Assembly: GCA_964649725.1 (NCBI GenBank)
Contig: CAZYTM010000005.1
Location: forward strand, 1 to 64,000
Length of the DNA: 64,000 nt
Direction of reading: 5' to 3'
Source of the DNA: CAZYTM01 sp964649725
GTDB taxonomy: Bacteria; Desulfobacterota; Desulfuromonadia; Geobacterales; Geobacteraceae
Shown: positions 34,266 through 44,127 of the stretch, piece after piece
Layout of the letters: the number at the start of each line of letters is the position of its first letter
Position numbering within the stretch: the first letter of the stretch is position 1
Notes under the pieces: model-generated
The model's input: the letters and a program-made list of their open reading frames with translations, nothing else
Told to the model about the DNA's origin: nothing
The model's database searches: none
Translations under genes and position numbers: made by a program

Positions 34266-34978
34266 CCCCACTACTTGAACTAAAAGGTGTTTCGCGTTTT
34301 TTTGGTGGACTGGCAGCGCTGACAGACGTCTCCTGCGAAGTCAGGGGTGATGAGATACTGGGTCTCATCGGCCCGAATGGTGCCGGCAAGACTACCCTGT
34401 TCAACGTGGTAAACGGTTTCTACGCTCCTTCGCAGGGAGAGGTCTATTTCAAGGGGGAACGAATCTCAGGGCTCAAACCGCATAAAGTATGCGCGCGGGG
34501 TCTGGCGAGGACATTCCAGGTTGTAAAACCTCTCCAGAGGATGTCTGTTCTGGATAATGTCATCGCTTCCGCCTTCCTGCGAGCAAAGAGCAAATCGCAG
34601 GCAGAAGAGATCGCCGCCGAAGTTCTTGAACTGACCCGCCTCCATGATGACCGTGATGTTATTTCCAAAGGGCTGCCACTCGGAAAGCGAAAACGACTGG
34701 AAATAGCCCGTGCACTGGCAACAAAACCTGACCTGTTACTCCTGGACGAGTCTTTTGCCGGGCTGAACCCGACGGAACAGAATGAATCAATCGAAATTAT
34801 CAGAAAGATAAAAGAAATTGGCATCACCATCATGATTATCGAACACAACATGAAAGTTATCATGTCGATCTCGGACCGGATAATGGTGCTGAACTACGGC
34901 CAGAAGATTGCAGATGGGAGTCCGGAAGAGATCAGGAATAATCCTCTCGTGATAGAGGCTTACCTGGGGGAAGCTTAG
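34262..34978 (+). CDS. livG: Branched-chain amino acid ABC transporter ATPase
   Basis: A 238-residue ATPase subunit. Walker A is GPNGAGKTTLFNVV, the signature region is SKGLPLGKRKRLEIAR (LPLGKRK in place of LSGGQ, normal for LivG), and Walker B is LLLLDESFAGLNPTE. The switch His is in IIEHNMKVIMSI. It starts four bases inside livM and ends directly before livF. Confidence 0.96.
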   Translation: MTPLLELKGVSRFFGGLAALTDVSCEVRGDEILGLIGPNGAGKTTLFNVVNGFYAPSQGEVYFKGERISGLKPHKVCARGLARTFQVVKPLQRMSVLDNVIASAFLRAKSKSQAEEIAAEVLELTRLHDDRDVISKGLPLGKRKRLEIARALATKPDLLLLDESFAGLNPTEQNESIEIIRKIKEIGITIMIIEHNMKVIMSISDRIMVLNYGQKIADGSPEEIRNNPLVIEAYLGEA

Positions 34979-34979
34979 C

Positions 34980-35684
34980 GTGCTTGAGATAAGGAACATA
35001 GATGTGTTTTACGGCGATGTCCAGGTCATCTGGGATGTCTCTTTTTCTGTACAGAAAGGGGAAATAGCCGCCCTGATCGGCGCCAACGGAGCCGGCAAAT
35101 CAACCATTCTCAAATCCATCTCAGGAATAGTCAAACCAGCCCGTGGGGAGATCATCTTTGACGGCAAAGAGATACATAATAAAGAGCCATATGAGTTGAT
35201 TGAAACCGGACTCGCCCATGTCCCTGAAGCTCGCAGGCTTTTTGTCGAGATGTCAGTCGAAGAGAATCTCGACATCGGTTCTCTGAAGGGGAACGCGAAA
35301 AAATTGCGTGAAGAGACTAAAGCAATGGTTTATGAACTCTTCCCTCGTCTGCTGGAGAGGCGCCGGCAGGTGGCCGGGACACTGAGCGGCGGAGAGCAGC
35401 AGATGCTTGCTATCGGTCGTGGGTTGATGTCAAAACCTTCTCTCATCATGTTTGATGAACCATCTCTGGGACTGGCCCCTATTCTGGTACGGGATATCTT
35501 TGAGGTAATAAAAAAGATCCGCAGCGAAGGGATGACAATTCTTATTGTCGAGCAGAACGTCAATCTGACCCTTGCCATTGCCGACAAGGCTTATGTCCTT
35601 GCGTCAGGCAAGCTCGTCATGGAAGGGACCGGAGCATCACTTCTCGATGATGAGCTTGTGAAGACCGCATATCTTGGGGTTTGA
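34980..35684 (+). CDS. livF: Branched-chain amino acid ABC transporter ATPase
   Basis: The second ATPase, 234 residues. Walker A is GANGAGKSTILKS, signature LSGGEQQMLAIGRGL, and Walker B LIMFDEPSLGLAP. The start is GTG at 34980, one base after the livG stop, as expected for coupled translation. With LivG it powers the LivHM permease. Confidence 0.96.
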   Translation: MLEIRNIDVFYGDVQVIWDVSFSVQKGEIAALIGANGAGKSTILKSISGIVKPARGEIIFDGKEIHNKEPYELIETGLAHVPEARRLFVEMSVEENLDIGSLKGNAKKLREETKAMVYELFPRLLERRRQVAGTLSGGEQQMLAIGRGLMSKPSLIMFDEPSLGLAPILVRDIFEVIKKIRSEGMTILIVEQNVNLTLAIADKAYVLASGKLVMEGTGASLLDDELVKTAYLGV

Positions 35685-35706
35685 TAGAGCATAGGAGGAG
35701 AGAGAG

Positions 35707-36141
35707 ATGACCAAGGTCGAGAAATGGATGACCAGGAACCCGATTACAATCGAAGAGGATGCCACTATCATCGAGGCGATCCACTTGCTGAAAGAGAAGG
35801 ATATACGCCGCCTGCCGGTGATGAAGAAAGGGAAACTGGTCGGTCTCGTCACAGACCGGATGATCAAGGATTACACGCCTAGCAAGGCGACCAGTCTCGA
35901 CACCTGGGAGGTGCACTATATCCTCTCCAAGACCGCGGTGAAAGCGGCGATGAACCCCAAACCATACACCGTGACACCGCAGACCGATCTGATCGATGCA
36001 GCACAACTGATTCACGACAAAAAACTGTACGGCCTTTGTGTAGTTGATAATCAGGGGGGTCTGGTCGGTATCCTTACCACCACCAATATCCTTGAGGCTA
36101 TGATCGCCATCTGCAAGAATCCGCAGGCCTGCAACCAATAA
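35707..36141 (+). CDS. Two-CBS-domain protein
   Basis: A 144-residue protein formed by two CBS motifs: residues 3-60 (VEKWMTRNPITIEEDATIIE to VGLVTDRMIKDY) and 75-140 (AAMNPKPYTVTPQTDLIDAA to VGILTTTNILEAM). CBS pairs bind adenosine nucleotides and act as energy sensors. It lies 22 bases after livF with GGAGGAG, so it is probably the last gene of the liv operon. A role in regulating transport by adenylate level is possible but not shown. Confidence 0.9.
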   Translation: MTKVEKWMTRNPITIEEDATIIEAIHLLKEKDIRRLPVMKKGKLVGLVTDRMIKDYTPSKATSLDTWEVHYILSKTAVKAAMNPKPYTVTPQTDLIDAAQLIHDKKLYGLCVVDNQGGLVGILTTTNILEAMIAICKNPQACNQ

Positions 36142-36153
36142 TTATCCGCAGCG

Positions 36154-36181
36154 GAGAGCCGGTTTAAGCGGACCGGCTCTC
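36154..36181 (+). terminator. Strong hairpin after the liv/CBS operon
   Basis: GAGAGCCGGT (36154-36163) pairs perfectly with ACCGGCTCTC (36172-36181) around an eight-base loop, 12 bases after the CBS gene. The following sequence has only short T stretches, so it may terminate weakly or stabilise the transcript end. Confidence 0.6.
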
Positions 36182-36296
36182 ATATCTCTCCCCCCTCTAA
36201 ACAGATATTCCTGCCAAATTTAGCTAATTTCCCCTAATGTCGGCTCCCAGGCATTCCGATATGTAGAGTAACAGGAATGTTTCAGGGGGCAGACTC

Positions 36297-39200
36297 ATGC
36301 ATCTATTTTCTAGAAATTTTAGACGAAAGGGCGAGACCAGTTGGTCAAATCCTCTTCCGCTATTTCTGCTTGGGGTCATTGTTATATACCTGGCTTTATC
36401 GGCGACTCCAACTGCGGCAGCCGGCTTCTCAACTGCCGGGAACATGAACATTACCCGCCAGTATCATACTGCCACACTAATGCAGAACGGCAAGATTCTG
36501 CTTACCGGGGGAGGGGTAACAAGCGCCGAGCTTTTCGATCCATCCAACGGGATTTACACCATGACCGGCAGCATGGCTACCACCCGAAGCAATCATTCCG
36601 CGACTCTTCTTCCAAACGGCAAGGTGCTTATCGCCGGAGGGGGAAACAACCCGGCTGAACTTTATGACCCGAACACAAACACATTCTCGCCAACAGGCAA
36701 TATGGTTATACCGCGCAGCAACCATACTGCTACACTGCTGACAGACGGGACAGTGCTGATAGCTGGCGGTGGGACTTCCAGTGCAGAGATATATAATCCC
36801 GTTACAGGTGTTTTCGCTGCGACATCCGGCAACATGGGGATTACCAGAAGCAATGCGACTGCTTCGCTGTTGACCGACGGCACAGTCCTTATCGCCGGGG
36901 GGGGGACAAACACCGCTGATATATACTCGCCTGGGAGTGGAAATTTCACTGCAACTTCAGGAAATATGGCAACCATCCGCAGTAATGCCACCGCAACGCT
37001 CTTACCTAACGGCAAAGTCCTTATTGCCGGCGGGGGGACTAACAGCGCCGTCATCTACACGCCTGGCAGTGGGACCTTTACGGCGACAACCGGTTCAATG
37101 AGCGCATCCCGTAGCAGTCACAAAGCGGTTCTGCTCCCCAATGGCAAGGTTTTGATAACCGGTGGCAACAACGGGCCTACAGCTCTCAACAGCAGTGAGA
37201 TCTATGACCCGGCCAGTAGCAACTTTACTCCCGGCAACAATATGCTCAATGAGAGGACTTACCACACCACAACATTGCTACCAGACGGAAGAGTGTTTGT
37301 CGTTGGCGGATGGAATGGCAGCAACTCCCTTGCAAGCGGCGAAATATATGACTATTCAGCTGGGGCAAGTAGTGCCGCCGGAGATATGGGTACTGTTCGG
37401 AGTAACCACACAGTTACCCTGCTGAGCAACGGGACGCTACTTGTTGCCGGTGGTGTCAATAATGGCACTACTTTGAACAGTGCGGAGATTTACGACCCTT
37501 CTGCAGGGACATACACAGCCACCACTGGGAACATGGGGACCGCCAGGAAAAACTTTACCGCCACACTTCTGCCAAATGGCAAAGTTCTTATAGTCGGTGG
37601 TTGGGATGGAACTACAGGATACAACACTGCTGAGATTTACAACCCAGCTACAAAAACCTTTGCCGCGACTGGGAGCATGACAACGGGACGATACTACCAC
37701 ACAGCCACCCTGCTGCATGACGGGAAGGTATTAATTACCGGTGGATCAAATGGCCTGACCGGGAATACTGCCGAAATATATAACCCGGAAACCGGCACAT
37801 TCACCCTCCTTAGCGGCCGGATGACTTCCAAGCGTGTTTTTCATTCTGCCACCCTGCTCACCAACGGTAAGGTCTTGATTGCCGGCGGATGGGACAGCGG
37901 CAACGGCTATCTTGACTCCACTGAACTTTTCAACCCTGCCAATAATTCCTTTACTGCTGCAGGGAGCATGAACTACATCCGTTTCAATCATACTGCGACA
38001 CTTCTGGCGAACGGGAAGGTACTGATTGCCGGAGGAGACTTGAATCAAGGGGGGACGGCTGAACTCTTCAACCCGAATACAGGCATCTGCACTATAATAA
38101 CCCCCCTCTCCACATTTCGGCGATTCCATTGTGCAACACTCCTCCATGGTGGCATGGTGCTCATCTCAGGTGGCTACAACGGGACTGAAGCGGTCTCCAC
38201 AATGGAGTTGTATGACCCGGCCAGGGGGACTTTCAGCGCTACCGGGCCAATGGGTTCAGAACGTTACCTTCATACAGCGACTCTCCTGCCGAACGGCAAG
38301 GTCCATCTTGCCGGTGGTTGGGACGGTAGCGATGACCTGAAAAGCAGTGAACTTTTCGATGTCGGCCTTGGTATAAATGACGGACGTCGACCGTTAATAT
38401 CATCCATAACAATGCCTCCTACGCTCCCCAAACGACTGCAATTCTCAGGGATCGGCTTCAGAGGCGATTCGGAAGCCTCCAGCGGGTCCAGTGCGACATC
38501 CAATACCGACTTTCCTCTCGTCCAGCTTCAACGCATCGATAATGGTCAGACCACAATACTCGGACCAGATACAAACAGCAACTGGACAGCAACAGATTTT
38601 ACATCGGCAACCGTTTACGGGCTGCCAAACGGCTATTATCTTGCTACCCTTGCCGCCAACAGCCTTACCAGCGTAGCCCAGATCATACGTGTAGCATCAG
38701 ACATCAATGTTTCACCGACTACGGTAGACTATCAGAATGTCAACATCAACAGCACCTCACTCCCCGAGACATTCACCATAAGCAATAACGGTGCTGCTGA
38801 CCTGGTGATAAGCGGCATAACATTATGGGGTGGAGATTCCCCAATGTTTACCAAACTTCCAGGCACCTGCGGCTCCCTTCCTGCCACGATCATCCCGGGG
38901 AGCAACTGCACAGTGATAGTAACGTTCACTCCGACTTCACTCGGGGGTAAAAGTGCTACCCTCTCCATCATGTCCAATGATCCCGATTCCTTGACCACCG
39001 ACATTCCGCTTACCGGAACCGGTGTTCTCATCACCTATACTCTCTCACTCGACTTCATCGGCAATGGAACCGGCACAGTCAATTACTCCACAGGTGGAAA
39101 CTGTACCGTTGACTGCGACAAAAATTTCAACAGTGATACTACTGTCGCACTCAACGCCACACCAGATTCGACATCACAGTTTGACGGGTGGAGCGGCTGT

Positions 39201-41747
39201 GACACCATCGATAACGGTGCATGTATTATTACGATGACCTCGGCGAGAATAGCATCTGCGAACTTCAATCTGGATGTGACCGCTCCGACCTCCTCAATAA
39301 CCGCTCCAGCCAATAATGCCGTGCTCAAAGGAGTGAACACCATAATCACCGGAGCTGCATCTGATAGCGGCTCAGGTTTGCAGCAGGTGGAAATTTCCTT
39401 CAATAACGGGTCAACATGGCAGACTGCAACCGGAACGAGCCCCTGGAGTTATACCTGGACCCTGCCGTCAGACGGTCTTACCAGCATACTGGTCCGTTCG
39501 CTTGACAAGGCGGGGAACTATCAGAACCCCCCACTGAATATTTCAGTTAGAATTGACAATACAGAGCCAAATACAGCTATTACTGCTCCAGTTGCCGGGG
39601 CAGCTCTGAGAGGTTCATCCTACACTGTTACAGGCACTGCATCGGATAGCGGCTCAGGGGTAAGTAAAGTGGAGATATCCACCAACGGAGGGGCCACATG
39701 GAATCTACCTACCGGTACTACGAATTGGAGCTACACCTGGACCCTTCCGGTTGACGGCCCGGCAGTAGTCCTTGCCCGTACAACTGATGCCGCGGGCAAT
39801 CTCCAGTCAGTCCCTACCAGCGTAGCCGTGACCGTGGACAATACCCCCCCGACCTCGACAATAACTGCTCCCCCCGGCGGGACTATCCTCATCGGCAGCA
39901 CTGCCACAATTATCGGTAATGCCAGCGACGGAACAGGTTCAGGCATCAACAAGGTAGAGGTATCCGCTGACAATGGTGTCACTTGGGTCACAGCAAACGG
40001 GACAACCAGCTGGAACTATGTCTGGACCCTCCCCGCAGATGGTAATCATACCCTCAAGGTCCGCGCAATCGATAATGCCAACAACATTCAGGCAGTCCCT
40101 TCAACTGTAGCGCTTATAGTAAACAACAATGCACCTACATCAACTTTTGTCGCCCCGGCTAGCAGTTCTACCATCAAGGGAGTTACCACCAACATAACCG
40201 GGACTGCCGCCAGCAGCGGGTCAGGAGTGCAGAAAGTCGAGCTTTCTTTCAATGGCGGTAGCACATGGGTCCTTGCTACAGGGACAACAAGCTGGAGCTA
40301 CAACTGGACATTACCGGCGGACGGCAATTATACCATATATGCCAGGGCCGTTGACTTTGGCGGGCTTGTTCAGACAACTCCGGCGCAAGTTACATTCAGC
40401 ATTGACAATACTCTCCCTAATGCCATTATTGCCACGCCAACCAACCTGACGATGCTCAGGGGCGCAGGGGTAAACATAAGCGGGACCGCTACCGATAGCG
40501 GCTCAGGGGTGCAGCGGGTCGAGGTCTCTATTGACGGCGGCACTACCTGGGTCACCTCAACAGGTACGACCTCTTGGAACTACTTCTGGAATTTCTCAAC
40601 AAACGGCACATTCAACATCAAAGTCCGGGCCGTTGATGCCGTAAATAATGTCCAGTCTCCGGAGGCAAGCATCAGCGTAACTGTCGACATCACCAACCCG
40701 GTAGCAGTAATCAACAGCCCTGCTGACACCAGTTACCTGCGTGGCAGCAGCACAATCATCAGCGGTACGGCAACAGACACCGGCACTGGTCTGCAACGGG
40801 TAGAGATCTCCCTGGACAACGGCAGCAACTGGAGCAGTGTTACCGGCACCAGCAGTTGGAACTACAATTGGACCCTGCCAGCAGACGGTATCTACACAAT
40901 CACTGTAAGGGCTGTAGATAATGCCGGAAATATTCAATCTCCTGTTACATCAAGCACTGTTATCGTCGATAATACATTGCCGGTAACCAGTATAACTTCC
41001 CAGCCGACTCCCTACTTAAACAGTGCCAGCGCCACTTTCAGCTTCAGCGCCAGTGAGCCGAACGTCAGCTACAGTTGCCGGCTGGATGACGGAAGTTATA
41101 TAAGCTGTAGCAACCCATACACCATCAGCGGCCTTGCCAACAGAAGTCATACGATAACAGTACGAGCCACCGATGCAGCCGGCAATGTCGACCCAAACCC
41201 GCCCAGTATAAGCTGGATCACCGATACAGTGCGGCCGGCTGTTGTTACGATCACTCCGACCGATAGTGCTACCCTGGTCAACACCAACACCTCTTTAAGC
41301 GTCACATTCAGTGAGCCGATCGACCCTGCCTCGATCAACAATTCCACCTTTACCGTCAATAACGGCGTTACCGGCACGGTCAGCTATAATAATACCACCT
41401 ACACAGCTACCTTCACACCTTCGACATCACTTGCCTACAACAAATCCTATACAGCGAGTGTCAATACCGGCATCAAAGACTTGGCCGGCAATACCCTGGC
41501 GAGTACGACTTCCTGGAGTTTCCTGACCAACCCGGATGGTGACGTTGACGGCAACGGCATTGTCGACATAACCGATGCCTTGCAGGCATTGATGATAGCT
41601 GTCGGCCGAAAAACACCGTCAGCCGCAGAAATTCAGCGGGGGGATGTGGCCCCGCTGCGAAGCGGCAAACCTGCAACCGATGGCCGGATAGATGTTGCTG
41701 ATGCACTTATCATCCTGAAAAAGGTGGTTGGTCTGATCACCTGGTAA
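36297..41747 (+). CDS. Giant secreted Kelch/Ig-repeat protein with C-terminal dockerin
   Basis: A 1,816-residue exported protein. The signal peptide ends near ATPTAAA. About 14 Kelch-type repeats follow (residues 44-694; core like TATLLPNGKVLIAGG then AEIYDP), enough for one or two beta-propellers. Next are an ASH-like domain (800-905, DYQNVNINSTSLPETFTISN), a Cys-containing InlB-type repeat (908-990), six tandem Ig-like units of about 95 residues (993-1560, SGSGVQRVEVS, DGGTTW), another Ig-like unit, a Big_5-type unit (1645-1742) and a dockerin (1745-1816). The first calcium loop DVDGNGIVDITD is perfect; the second lacks its first ligands. It precedes a cohesin-like lipoprotein gene. Function is probably surface binding; the ligand is unknown. 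Confidence 0.88.
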   Translation: MHLFSRNFRRKGETSWSNPLPLFLLGVIVIYLALSATPTAAAGFSTAGNMNITRQYHTATLMQNGKILLTGGGVTSAELFDPSNGIYTMTGSMATTRSNHSATLLPNGKVLIAGGGNNPAELYDPNTNTFSPTGNMVIPRSNHTATLLTDGTVLIAGGGTSSAEIYNPVTGVFAATSGNMGITRSNATASLLTDGTVLIAGGGTNTADIYSPGSGNFTATSGNMATIRSNATATLLPNGKVLIAGGGTNSAVIYTPGSGTFTATTGSMSASRSSHKAVLLPNGKVLITGGNNGPTALNSSEIYDPASSNFTPGNNMLNERTYHTTTLLPDGRVFVVGGWNGSNSLASGEIYDYSAGASSAAGDMGTVRSNHTVTLLSNGTLLVAGGVNNGTTLNSAEIYDPSAGTYTATTGNMGTARKNFTATLLPNGKVLIVGGWDGTTGYNTAEIYNPATKTFAATGSMTTGRYYHTATLLHDGKVLITGGSNGLTGNTAEIYNPETGTFTLLSGRMTSKRVFHSATLLTNGKVLIAGGWDSGNGYLDSTELFNPANNSFTAAGSMNYIRFNHTATLLANGKVLIAGGDLNQGGTAELFNPNTGICTIITPLSTFRRFHCATLLHGGMVLISGGYNGTEAVSTMELYDPARGTFSATGPMGSERYLHTATLLPNGKVHLAGGWDGSDDLKSSELFDVGLGINDGRRPLISSITMPPTLPKRLQFSGIGFRGDSEASSGSSATSNTDFPLVQLQRIDNGQTTILGPDTNSNWTATDFTSATVYGLPNGYYLATLAANSLTSVAQIIRVASDINVSPTTVDYQNVNINSTSLPETFTISNNGAADLVISGITLWGGDSPMFTKLPGTCGSLPATIIPGSNCTVIVTFTPTSLGGKSATLSIMSNDPDSLTTDIPLTGTGVLITYTLSLDFIGNGTGTVNYSTGGNCTVDCDKNFNSDTTVALNATPDSTSQFDGWSGCDTIDNGACIITMTSARIASANFNLDVTAPTSSITAPANNAVLKGVNTIITGAASDSGSGLQQVEISFNNGSTWQTATGTSPWSYTWTLPSDGLTSILVRSLDKAGNYQNPPLNISVRIDNTEPNTAITAPVAGAALRGSSYTVTGTASDSGSGVSKVEISTNGGATWNLPTGTTNWSYTWTLPVDGPAVVLARTTDAAGNLQSVPTSVAVTVDNTPPTSTITAPPGGTILIGSTATIIGNASDGTGSGINKVEVSADNGVTWVTANGTTSWNYVWTLPADGNHTLKVRAIDNANNIQAVPSTVALIVNNNAPTSTFVAPASSSTIKGVTTNITGTAASSGSGVQKVELSFNGGSTWVLATGTTSWSYNWTLPADGNYTIYARAVDFGGLVQTTPAQVTFSIDNTLPNAIIATPTNLTMLRGAGVNISGTATDSGSGVQRVEVSIDGGTTWVTSTGTTSWNYFWNFSTNGTFNIKVRAVDAVNNVQSPEASISVTVDITNPVAVINSPADTSYLRGSSTIISGTATDTGTGLQRVEISLDNGSNWSSVTGTSSWNYNWTLPADGIYTITVRAVDNAGNIQSPVTSSTVIVDNTLPVTSITSQPTPYLNSASATFSFSASEPNVSYSCRLDDGSYISCSNPYTISGLANRSHTITVRATDAAGNVDPNPPSISWITDTVRPAVVTITPTDSATLVNTNTSLSVTFSEPIDPASINNSTFTVNNGVTGTVSYNNTTYTATFTPSTSLAYNKSYTASVNTGIKDLAGNTLASTTSWSFLTNPDGDVDGNGIVDITDALQALMIAVGRKTPSAAEIQRGDVAPLRSGKPATDGRIDVADALIILKKVVGLITW
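36430..38380 (+). repeat. Kelch-repeat coding array
   Basis: About 14 imperfect units of roughly 130-150 bases encode the Kelch motifs. The repeated core encodes the LLPNGKVLIAGG pattern. Copies have diverged at DNA level, so this is an old protein repeat and not a recent tandem duplication. Confidence 0.8.
39275..40975 (+). repeat. Six tandem Ig-like domain units of about 285 bases
   Basis: Six consecutive units begin near 39280, 39556, 39840, 40125, 40410 and 40690. Each encodes a SGSG(V/L) - VE(V/I)S - TTW - SW.Y.WTLP.DG - VRA.D pattern. The near-constant spacing indicates duplication of a whole domain; unit number may vary between strains. Confidence 0.82.
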
Positions 41748-41778
41748 GGTTTATTGCAGACAGAGGAGGCAGAAGAGT

Positions 41779-42975
41779 ATGAAACGAATGGCGCTGAATA
41801 TAATGACCATGATCTGCACCGGGCTATTATTCTCTGGCTGTGGCGGCGGCGGTGGCAGCATAGTGAGTGTCGACCGTACCGGCACCACCGTCACCCCTGG
41901 AGGCACCTCTGCCAGCGGTGTCGCCAGCGGTTTCAGCAGCGGGGCAAAGGTAAAAATCTATTCCCTGGGGAGTAGCGGACAGAAGCTGTCGCTCATCAAG
42001 GAGACTGTCATCGATGCTAATGGTGGCTACCTGGCCTCGCTCGGGAGTTACCAGGGGGCAATACTGATCGAAGTGAGCGGTGATTATGTCGACCCTGCCA
42101 GCGGGGGGAGGACTACATTCCCCGAGACTGCACCGATGCGTGCCGCTGTGAGTCAGGCGAGCGGTACCGTCAGTGTAGCTGTCACCCCGTTGACGGAGAT
42201 CGCTGTGCAGAAGGTCGGTTCAGGCGGGCTGACTGTTGCCAACATATCTGCTGCCAACAATCTAGTCAGTGACCTGTTCGAGGTAGACATAATCAATACC
42301 CAGCCGGTAAGACCTGCCGCAACCGACCTGCAGGATGCCACTCAGGCGCAGCGTGACTATACTCTCGACCTTACCGCTATCGGCCAGATGACTGCCACGA
42401 CGCCAGGGGCGACATTGCAGAGTACCATGGCAAAAATCACCCTCGACATCTCCGGCAACCGGATGTCCAAGGATATGGCCGATACGCTCACAGCCAAGTT
42501 GACCGCATTTCTTGCCGATGGCAACCTGAACCGGACCGGCATCGGCAATCTGACCGGCTCCAACCTGATTTATCTCGGCAGTGTCACTGCAACAGTAAAG
42601 CTCCAGACCCAGGGACTGCTATCATCCGGCATCCTGATGCATGGCATCGAAGTGACTTTAATACTGCCTAACGGAGTGACCATGAAATCTGATTCGAGCG
42701 GCAAGATCATCAGCAACCTGGTCACAGCAAGCGGCATGACGTTAAGCGGCAGCTATGTCGACGCCCAGTACGACAGCAGTGCCAACAATGTCAAAATAGC
42801 ACTGATCAATGCCGGAGGTTTCGGTCTCGGCGAATTCGCAATAGTAAAGAGTGACGTAGCTGCCGGGGTTGCACCGAACACCAACAGTTTCACCGTCTCC
42901 GACCTGAAGATAGTCGAAGGGGCCGGAGTACAGATAGCGGGGGTAGCGGTCAGGTATACAGTGGAGCTGCCATGA
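41779..42975 (+). CDS. Lipoprotein with cohesin-like C-terminal domain
   Basis: A 398-residue lipoprotein: the signal ends LLFSGC with lipidated Cys21, followed by a run of Gly. Residues 50-120 look like a carboxypeptidase-regulatory or Ig-like module (AKVKIYSL, ANGGYLASLG). The middle (130-260) is helical. Residues 263-398 have the pattern of a cohesin: SGILMHGIEVTLILPNGVTM, then KIALINAGGFGLGEFAIVKSD and FTVSDLKIVEGAGVQI. Cohesins bind dockerins, and the gene directly upstream (31 bases) encodes a dockerin-ended protein. The cohesin call is by pattern only. A surface anchor for the upstream protein is the inferred role. Confidence 0.65.
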   Translation: MKRMALNIMTMICTGLLFSGCGGGGGSIVSVDRTGTTVTPGGTSASGVASGFSSGAKVKIYSLGSSGQKLSLIKETVIDANGGYLASLGSYQGAILIEVSGDYVDPASGGRTTFPETAPMRAAVSQASGTVSVAVTPLTEIAVQKVGSGGLTVANISAANNLVSDLFEVDIINTQPVRPAATDLQDATQAQRDYTLDLTAIGQMTATTPGATLQSTMAKITLDISGNRMSKDMADTLTAKLTAFLADGNLNRTGIGNLTGSNLIYLGSVTATVKLQTQGLLSSGILMHGIEVTLILPNGVTMKSDSSGKIISNLVTASGMTLSGSYVDAQYDSSANNVKIALINAGGFGLGEFAIVKSDVAAGVAPNTNSFTVSDLKIVEGAGVQIAGVAVRYTVELP

Positions 42976-42978
42976 CCA

Positions 42979-44022
42979 CTATTTCAAGCTAGCCATGTCG
43001 ATGACGAACCTGTAACGGACATCACTTTTTATCACCCGTTCGTAGGCCTCGTTGACCTGCTTGATTGGTATCACCTCCACATCTGAAACCACCCCATGCG
43101 TGGCGCAGAAATCGAGCATCTCCTGGGTCTCGCGAATACCGCCGATCAGCGAACCTGCCAGCCTGCGGCGCTGCATCACCAGTGACGCGGCAGAGAGCGG
43201 CACCGGGTCGGGAATCCCCACCAGCACCATGGTCCGGTCCCGTTTCAAGAGCCCGAGGTAGGCATTATAGTCATGCTGGGCCGAGACTGTATCAAGGATG
43301 AAATCGAACCGTCGGGCATTAGCCTTGAATGAACTCTTCTCCCCTGTTGCAATGAAATCATCGGCGCCGAGCGCCAGGGCATCGTCCCGTTTACCGACCG
43401 AGTGGCTGAGTACCGTAACCTTAGCCCCCATAGCCTTGGCTATCTTCACCCCCATATGCCCCAGACCGCCGAGCCCCACTATGGCAACCTGGTCGCCCGC
43501 CTTGACGCCATAGCGTTTCAACGGCGAATAAGTGGTGATCCCGGCACAGAGGAGCGGCGCCACTCGTGCCAGCTCCATTCCAGGGGGGATGCGCAAGAGA
43601 TAATCCTCGTTAACCGTGATCCGGGTCGAATAGCCGCCATAGGTCGGTGTCTTGCCATCTTGTTCGTAGCCGTTGTAGGTGACGCTCATCCCCTTTTCAC
43701 AGAACTGCTCTTCCCCCTCCTTGCAGGCTTCACAGCTGCGGCAGGAATCGACGAAGCAGCCGACCCCGACCGTATCACCGACCTGCCACTTGCTCACCTC
43801 TACCCCTCTCTTTGCCACTCTGCCGACGATCTCATGCCCAGGCACCATCGGAAAGATAGAGCCCCCCCATTCGTCTCGGGCCTGGTGTATATCGGAATGG
43901 CAGATACCGCAATAGAGGATATCTATCAGCACCTCGTGCGGACCCGGCTCGCGCCGTTCGATAGTATGCGGTGCCAGTTGGGATTTGGCCGTCATGGCTG
44001 CATAGGCTGGAGTCTTTAGCAT
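42979..44022 (-). CDS. Zinc-dependent NADP alcohol dehydrogenase (YahK/cinnamyl-type)
   Basis: A 347-residue medium-chain dehydrogenase that interconverts aldehydes and alcohols. Catalytic zinc ligands lie in CGICHSDIHQARDEW and GHEIVGRV, structural zinc Cys in CRSCEACKEGEEQFC, and the cofactor site is GLGGLGHMGVKIAKAMGA. AGSLIGGIRETQEMLDFCA near the end is typical of the YahK/CAD branch. I chose ATG 44022 with GAGGAG nine bases upstream; a longer frame to 44094 lacks a ribosome site. It converges with the cohesin-like gene, three bases apart. Confidence 0.93.
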   Translation of the reverse strand: MLKTPAYAAMTAKSQLAPHTIERREPGPHEVLIDILYCGICHSDIHQARDEWGGSIFPMVPGHEIVGRVAKRGVEVSKWQVGDTVGVGCFVDSCRSCEACKEGEEQFCEKGMSVTYNGYEQDGKTPTYGGYSTRITVNEDYLLRIPPGMELARVAPLLCAGITTYSPLKRYGVKAGDQVAIVGLGGLGHMGVKIAKAMGAKVTVLSHSVGKRDDALALGADDFIATGEKSSFKANARRFDFILDTVSAQHDYNAYLGLLKRDRTMVLVGIPDPVPLSAASLVMQRRRLAGSLIGGIRETQEMLDFCATHGVVSDVEVIPIKQVNEAYERVIKSDVRYRFVIDMASLK

Positions 44023-44127
44023 GGCAAATAGCTCCTCTTCAAAATTAAATTTCGTTCTTACCAGGGAGTATAACTCGATATTCCGGGTCTTCAATTCGCC
44101 TGTGGATAAAGACTAGTTTATTAGCCG

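Noticed and set aside
36154..36181. Second riboswitch before the Kelch gene
   Set aside because: The structure is a simple hairpin after the CBS gene with no GEMM or other aptamer consensus between it and the Kelch start.
36430..38380. CRISPR-like or intergenic repeats
   Set aside because: The repetition is in frame and encodes Kelch motifs; units are diverged and have no constant repeat plus unique spacer structure.
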